DNA from: an uncultured Clostridia bacterium
Lineage (GTDB): Bacteria > Bacillota > Clostridia > Oscillospirales > Acutalibacteraceae
Reading direction: 5' to 3'
DNA length: 8,371 nt
Assembly (NCBI GenBank): GCA_947567585.1
Contig: CANONE010000094.1
Coordinates: forward strand, 1-8,371
A program made the translations under genes and the position numbers. Within the stretch, counting starts at the first letter, position 1, and every line of letters begins with the position of its first letter. Shown here one piece after another: positions 4,757 to 8,371 of the stretch. A model generated the notes under the pieces. It worked only from the letters and a program-made list of their open reading frames with translations, had not been told where the DNA came from and made no database searches.

Positions 4757-6190
4757 TTACTTAGCCGGGATTTTCAAAACCTGCCCGGCATAGATTACGT
4801 CCGTGGTCAGGCCGTTCAATTTCTTAATCTCTGTATAACGAGGGCCGCTTCCCAGCTCACGGGCGGCAATTCCCCACAACGTATCATTCTTTTTGACAGT
4901 ATAGGTAGTGGTTGCCGCCGTACCGGCATAAACTACCTTTCCATTTTCGTCAAAGACCGAATATCCTGCGTTCTGGTCAGCGCACCGTTTGGCATTATCC
5001 AGCACCTTAAAGGCTCCCTTCTGCGAAGCTGCGTCGGCCCAGCTTTTACGCACCCGGTACAGACCGGAGGCAGTCGCAGAAGCTTCCACAATCTTTTTCA
5101 GGATAGCGACTATCTTCGCCCCATATCCGGCACCGGCAGCCCAGCCCTTGCCCTGCGGATTTTCCTGAATCCCCAGCCATTCCACATAAGGTGCGGAGCC
5201 GCGCGTTACATACTTAAAGCGCGGATCAATACAAGGATTTTGAAGCGCCTCCGAGGACGCATAGGCTTTTAAGTGCTGTACCTGCGCCCGGATACCAAGC
5301 TGGGGCGTGTCAAAAGAATTGCCCTTCATGCCATTACTCGTCACACCCATACCGCAGAAATTATTCTGGTCGATTGTTACGGCAGAACCGGAAAAGCCAA
5401 AGTTCCTGGTTTCCAGACAGGATTGCGCAAAGGCAATGTCACCGCGCACACCCTCGGCCTTGCCTTCGGAGAGGTATAACGGGATCATATCAAGGACAGC
5501 CTGCGGCACAGAAGGATTGGCCGCTTTAATATAAGCCTGCATCTGCTCTTTTGTCGCAATGGCTGTCCCCATAATCTTTGTGTAACTGCCGGTATCCTCC
5601 GCATTGCCGGAACCTGCCATGCCCGCCTTTACTGCCTGCCGGAATCCGTCCATAGTGTAGCCCATGTTAAGCTGATCCCATAAATGCTCCGGGTCGCCAT
5701 GGTTAGAGGCAATCCCCCGGCTGTGGCCCTCCCGGTGGCTCACGATCACGCCATCCGCCGTAGGGTTCAGGCCGTACTCCTTACAGAGATAGGCAAACAG
5801 CCCCACCGCCGCCTCATACGTCCGTTTTGCCACGGCCCGCGCCGTCGCCAGATCAGAACAAGTAAAAGACGAGCCGCCCGTATATTTGATACAGGCAGGC
5901 TCGCACATTTCCACGCCAATATGAGTGTCATTTCCGCTCCCTTTACTGCCGGAGCCGCAATGCCAGCCCCGGTGGTTCCAAGGGAGTGTTTGATAGATGG
6001 CCGCGTCGTTCCCGTCGATAAAGGCGTGGACGCAGGCCCGGTCATAGCTGGCGCTGTTCCAGCTATTGATGAAAACCGACGCCTTCGGCTGCGGGCAGCC
6101 CACGGAATGAAGCATAAGCCCTTTTACCGCAATCTTCCGCCCCGCCGTATAGCAGGGATTCCGTGTTAAAATGGACTGGATCAATTTCAT
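4757..6190 (-). CDS. Bifunctional phage endolysin: amidase, glucosaminidase, LysM (477 aa)
   Basis: This enzyme degrades peptidoglycan at the end of the lytic cycle. Residues 15-175 form an Amidase_2 (N-acetylmuramoyl-L-alanine amidase) domain. Likely zinc ligands are His28 (GLMLHSVG), His152 (VIVSHREGH) and Asp166 (NHGDPEHLW), with Glu94 (IGVEMCE) as catalytic acid. About 205-375 read as a GH73-type N-acetylglucosaminidase: AFAQSCLETRNFGF has probable catalytic Glu260, followed by the NNFCGMGV motif. A short SPOR-like segment (about 380-425, LYRVRKSWADAASQKGAFK) resembles those of clostridial lysins, and residues 430-477 are a LysM wall-binding domain. No signal peptide is seen, so export depends on the holin. 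Its ATG overlaps the holin stop by 4 bp (ATGA), and AAGGAGG lies 10 nt upstream. It is longer than most single-domain endolysins because it carries two catalytic units. Confidence 0.95.
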   Translation of the reverse strand: MKLIQSILTRNPCYTAGRKIAVKGLMLHSVGCPQPKASVFINSWNSASYDRACVHAFIDGNDAAIYQTLPWNHRGWHCGSGSKGSGNDTHIGVEMCEPACIKYTGGSSFTCSDLATARAVAKRTYEAAVGLFAYLCKEYGLNPTADGVIVSHREGHSRGIASNHGDPEHLWDQLNMGYTMDGFRQAVKAGMAGSGNAEDTGSYTKIMGTAIATKEQMQAYIKAANPSVPQAVLDMIPLYLSEGKAEGVRGDIAFAQSCLETRNFGFSGSAVTIDQNNFCGMGVTSNGMKGNSFDTPQLGIRAQVQHLKAYASSEALQNPCIDPRFKYVTRGSAPYVEWLGIQENPQGKGWAAGAGYGAKIVAILKKIVEASATASGLYRVRKSWADAASQKGAFKVLDNAKRCADQNAGYSVFDENGKVVYAGTAATTTYTVKKNDTLWGIAARELGSGPRYTEIKKLNGLTTDVIYAGQVLKIPAK

Positions 6191-6612
6191 TTTACGCCGT
6201 CCTCCTTCCCGGAATCCTCCTTATCATGGAGCTGTGCCAGAACGTCTTTCAATTTCTGCGGAATCGGCAGGCCCATACGGGCGGAATTTTCCAGCAGGCT
6301 CACGCCCTCGTTGGAAATGTAAAAGAAGATTACCGCCGTTCTCAGCGCGTCCCCGTTTCCGATAAGCTGGCTGTCGATCACATGGCCCACGCCGACCATG
6401 ACAAAAATCAGCACCTTTCGGAAAATGCCCTTAAATCCCACCTCGCTGGATAAGCTCTTATCCACAATGGCGCACATTACGCCGGTCAGGTAGTCGATTA
6501 CCACAAAGGCGATCAGGGCATAGAAAAAGCCGTCCAGTTCTCCGAAGAACCAGCCCAGCCCTCCACCAATGGCGGCCAAAACCACCTGCATCCAGTTCCA
6601 TACATTCTTCAT
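6187..6612 (-). CDS. TcdE-type phage holin (141 aa)
   Basis: This small membrane protein of the phage holin 4_1 (TcdE/toxin-secretion lysis holin) family forms the membrane lesion that lets the endolysin reach the wall. Hydrophobic segments lie at about 6-24, 28-48, 66-82 and 89-105. The family motifs are all visible: IDYLTGVMCA (39-48), LSSEVGFKGIFRK, then HVID, FFYISNEGVSLLENSA and the MGLPIPQKL ending. A charged C-terminal tail (HDKEDSGKEDGVK) is typical of holins and likely cytoplasmic. TCCTCCTT at 6621-6628 is the complement of its AAGGAGGA, well spaced from the ATG at 6610-6612. It precedes and overlaps the endolysin gene, the usual lysis order. Confidence 0.94.
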   Translation of the reverse strand: MKNVWNWMQVVLAAIGGGLGWFFGELDGFFYALIAFVVIDYLTGVMCAIVDKSLSSEVGFKGIFRKVLIFVMVGVGHVIDSQLIGNGDALRTAVIFFYISNEGVSLLENSARMGLPIPQKLKDVLAQLHDKEDSGKEDGVK

Positions 6613-6642
6613 GTTTCAAATCCTCCTTAAATTTTGATATTG

Positions 6643-6664
6643 AAAAAGGACGCACAAGGCGTCC
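6643..6664 (-). terminator. Intrinsic terminator after the tail protein gene
   Basis: On the minus strand GGACGC (6659-6664) pairs with GCGTCC (6648-6653) over a CTTGT loop and is followed by TTTTTC. It lies 13 bp after the tail gene stop and about 30 bp before the holin ATG. The holin's ribosome binding site is in the same short gap, which shows no clear promoter. Confidence 0.78.
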
Positions 6665-6677
6665 TCATTTCCGGGTA

Positions 6678-8371
6678 TTAAGTTATCTGCTTCGGCAATG
6701 CCTCCCACAACCGCATATCCTCCTGCCCTAAAGACCAGATGGCTATTCCCCGCAGCTTCCAACGGTAGGCCGCCTCGTTGGCCCAATAGACCAGCGAATC
6801 CACGTCCTGATAATACAGGATAGAAAAGCCGTCTGCGTCCCCAAGGAACAGCCGGGCCGTCCACAGATTGATGTCCTGCGGGATAATCTTCACCGGGTAA
6901 TCGCCGCCGCAGGCCAGCGCCATGGTGTGGGAATGGAAAAAGTCATAGTCGAGAGAAATATCCTCGCTCCGGGTGGCCGTTTCCTCCACGTCGGAATTTA
7001 CCGTAAACACCTGAAATTCTTCGTCCCATGAAACACCGGAGCGGGATATACGGCCAAAGCTGGTGCACCGCCCGTCCGGGTACTCCACCATAAAGCACTC
7101 ATACGGCTCATAAGCCCAAGCGTCCCCGGCGCGCAGAAGATCACAGACAATGGCATTGTCCGCCTGTATCCCCGCATAGCCGCTGGTGGCGCTCACCGTT
7201 GCCGTAAAGCGCAGCGTATAACTGGAACCGGAATATACCCGGACGCGGTTCCCACGCTTGCGCATCTCAATAGTATATAAGGTCGGATCGCTATGGATCG
7301 CGCTGGCCGGAGTTTTGGAAAAGGCCACCGCATAGCTTCCAAGGAGGGAGGAGCCTTGGTACAGCTCCACCCGCTGGGTATCGAAGTTCAAACAGCAGAA
7401 CAGATTTCCGAGGAATATCCCGGCCCTCCCGCCGCCATTTTGCGGAAATCCCATCCGCGCCCGGATATGCAGGTCGGAGAAACCTTCATATTTCCACGCC
7501 AGTTTTCCAGAGCCTTCTAACAGGGAATAGGGGCGGCTTTCAAAATAGCCCTCCCGCCATACCGACCACTTCCCGGAAAGCGTCGTCCAATAGCTCTCCG
7601 GCAGGGGATTTTCGTCCCGGAAGTCCTCATACCATACAAGGGCGGAATCGGGCTTGCGCCGTAGCATTTCGCAGGTCAGTTTGAACCCTTTATCCGGCGT
7701 GGCCGGTTTCCCATCCACGTCCAGAAACTGCCTCGGCGAAAGCATGAAGGACGCCTCCCCGGCGCTGGGAGCCTCTGAAAAGCTGCTGCATACCCGGAAA
7801 CCGTAAAACTGGACGCCGGGAACGCCGCCGTCAATCGTCAGGGTATGCGTCCCCGCCGAAAGGTTCACGCGTCCGAAGGAAAGCCAGCAGGTGCGCCGCC
7901 AATATGGCCACCATAAGCGGCTCTCCGAGAAGTTCTTAACAATTCCGTCCACCGTTACCCGCAGGGCGTTCTTATCCCAAAAAGGAAAGCAAAGCCGCAC
8001 CGCTATATCATAGCTGCCAGCACTGGCAATAGAAAACCGAAACACCGCCGAGCTTCCTTCCCCAAGCACTGTCATATAATCAGAAACAGATACCACACCA
8101 GAATAGGAATCCGGTGTGCCGCCGCCTCGGTCAAGGTAAACTGTGCCAAAGAAAGCCTTCTGCTCCTTGCCATAGGCGGTCAGGTAATGCCTGCGGTTAT
8201 AGGTTCCCGACAACAGCGGATATTCATAACTTACAGCGTCCTGTCCTTCCATGTAGTCGTATACCTGCGGGAGCGCCCATGGCACCTTGTCGTAATCGTC
8301 CCAATATGCCACGATAGGGATAAAGGGCTGGGGCGGCTTGTCGTCGGTAAAATTATAGCCGCCAGTCATCC
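6678..8371 (-). CDS. Phage tail-associated protein with two carbohydrate-binding-like regions and a GH18-like C-terminus (partial)
   Basis: The frame is open to the right edge; the first ATG is at 8367-8369 and no ribosome binding site can be checked, so the visible 563 residues may be only the C-terminal part. Residues 105-195 look like a CBM6/35-type beta sandwich (FRFSIASAGSYDIAVRLCFP, then LSAGTHTLTIDGG). Residues 245-415 resemble a LamG/concanavalin-like module (EDFRDENPLPESYWTTLSGKW, then YTIEMRKRGNRVRVY and GYAGIQADNA). The last 50 residues (SILYYQDVDSLVYWANEAAY, then KLRGIAIWSLGQEDMRLW) match the closing strand and helix of GH18 glycosidases. The GH18 catalytic DxxDxDxE motif is not in the window. 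It is probably a tail-tip or fibre protein that binds or cuts cell-surface glycans. It lies directly before the lysis genes, as is usual for the last tail gene. Confidence 0.75.
   Translation of the reverse strand, partial: MTGGYNFTDDKPPQPFIPIVAYWDDYDKVPWALPQVYDYMEGQDAVSYEYPLLSGTYNRRHYLTAYGKEQKAFFGTVYLDRGGGTPDSYSGVVSVSDYMTVLGEGSSAVFRFSIASAGSYDIAVRLCFPFWDKNALRVTVDGIVKNFSESRLWWPYWRRTCWLSFGRVNLSAGTHTLTIDGGVPGVQFYGFRVCSSFSEAPSAGEASFMLSPRQFLDVDGKPATPDKGFKLTCEMLRRKPDSALVWYEDFRDENPLPESYWTTLSGKWSVWREGYFESRPYSLLEGSGKLAWKYEGFSDLHIRARMGFPQNGGGRAGIFLGNLFCCLNFDTQRVELYQGSSLLGSYAVAFSKTPASAIHSDPTLYTIEMRKRGNRVRVYSGSSYTLRFTATVSATSGYAGIQADNAIVCDLLRAGDAWAYEPYECFMVEYPDGRCTSFGRISRSGVSWDEEFQVFTVNSDVEETATRSEDISLDYDFFHSHTMALACGGDYPVKIIPQDINLWTARLFLGDADGFSILYYQDVDSLVYWANEAAYRWKLRGIAIWSLGQEDMRLWEALPKQIT

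Noticed and set aside
4667..5272. 201-aa plus-strand open frame
   Set aside because: It is antisense to the zinc-knuckle gene and the endolysin and crosses the strong terminator hairpin. Its product shows no family signature.
5684..6169. 161-aa plus-strand open frame antisense to the endolysin amidase domain
   Set aside because: It has an Arg/Pro/Ala-rich composition typical of a reverse-strand shadow of a GC-rich gene, and no ribosome binding site.
1..8371. CRISPR arrays, tRNA or rRNA genes, toxin-antitoxin pairs
   Set aside because: No regularly spaced repeats, cloverleaf-like segments or rRNA-like stretches were seen. The Xre/81-aa pair is divergent and resembles no known toxin family.

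Overview
The window looks like one end of a prophage from a gut-type Clostridia genome (Lachnospiraceae/Oscillospiraceae-like), sitting beside remnants of an integrative conjugative element (ICE). The evidence is strong AGGAGG ribosome binding sites, moderately high GC, a TcdE-type holin, an amidase/glucosaminidase/LysM endolysin, and tandem large serine recombinases. Organism and element type are inferred from protein families read by eye; no search was run.

Layout, following the minus strand from right to left. A large tail-associated protein (6678-8371, open at the window edge) carries two beta-rich putative carbohydrate-binding regions and ends in a GH18-like C-terminus. A hairpin terminator follows, then the lysis pair: holin (6187-6612) and bifunctional endolysin (4757-6190), joined by an ATGA overlap. 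A second strong hairpin is followed at once by a four-gene recombination operon: an HTH plus double zinc-knuckle protein (4291-4707), a 53-aa SHOCT-like protein (4149-4310), a 419-aa serine recombinase without a coiled coil (2829-4088), and a 536-aa serine recombinase with a coiled coil (1231-2841). Three of the four genes overlap, so coupled translation is likely. Between the SHOCT-like gene and the first recombinase there are mutually exclusive hairpins that look like an attenuator.

The recombinase operon converges on a plus-strand Xre-family regulator (884-1186) at a bidirectional terminator. The regulator is divergent from a small 81-aa gene (490-735), with a palindromic candidate operator over the likely promoter of the 81-aa gene.

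The left 430 bp look like an old junction. One minus-strand frame reads like the C-terminus of the transposon protein TnpV. The overlapping -1 frame reads like the acidic linker of the very large SNF2/LPD-type ICE protein, entered in mid-protein without a recognisable start. The simplest model is that an element carrying the lysis and recombinase modules inserted into, or recombined with, an ICE. The two recombinases and the two small proteins upstream of them are the best candidates for its integration/excision machinery.
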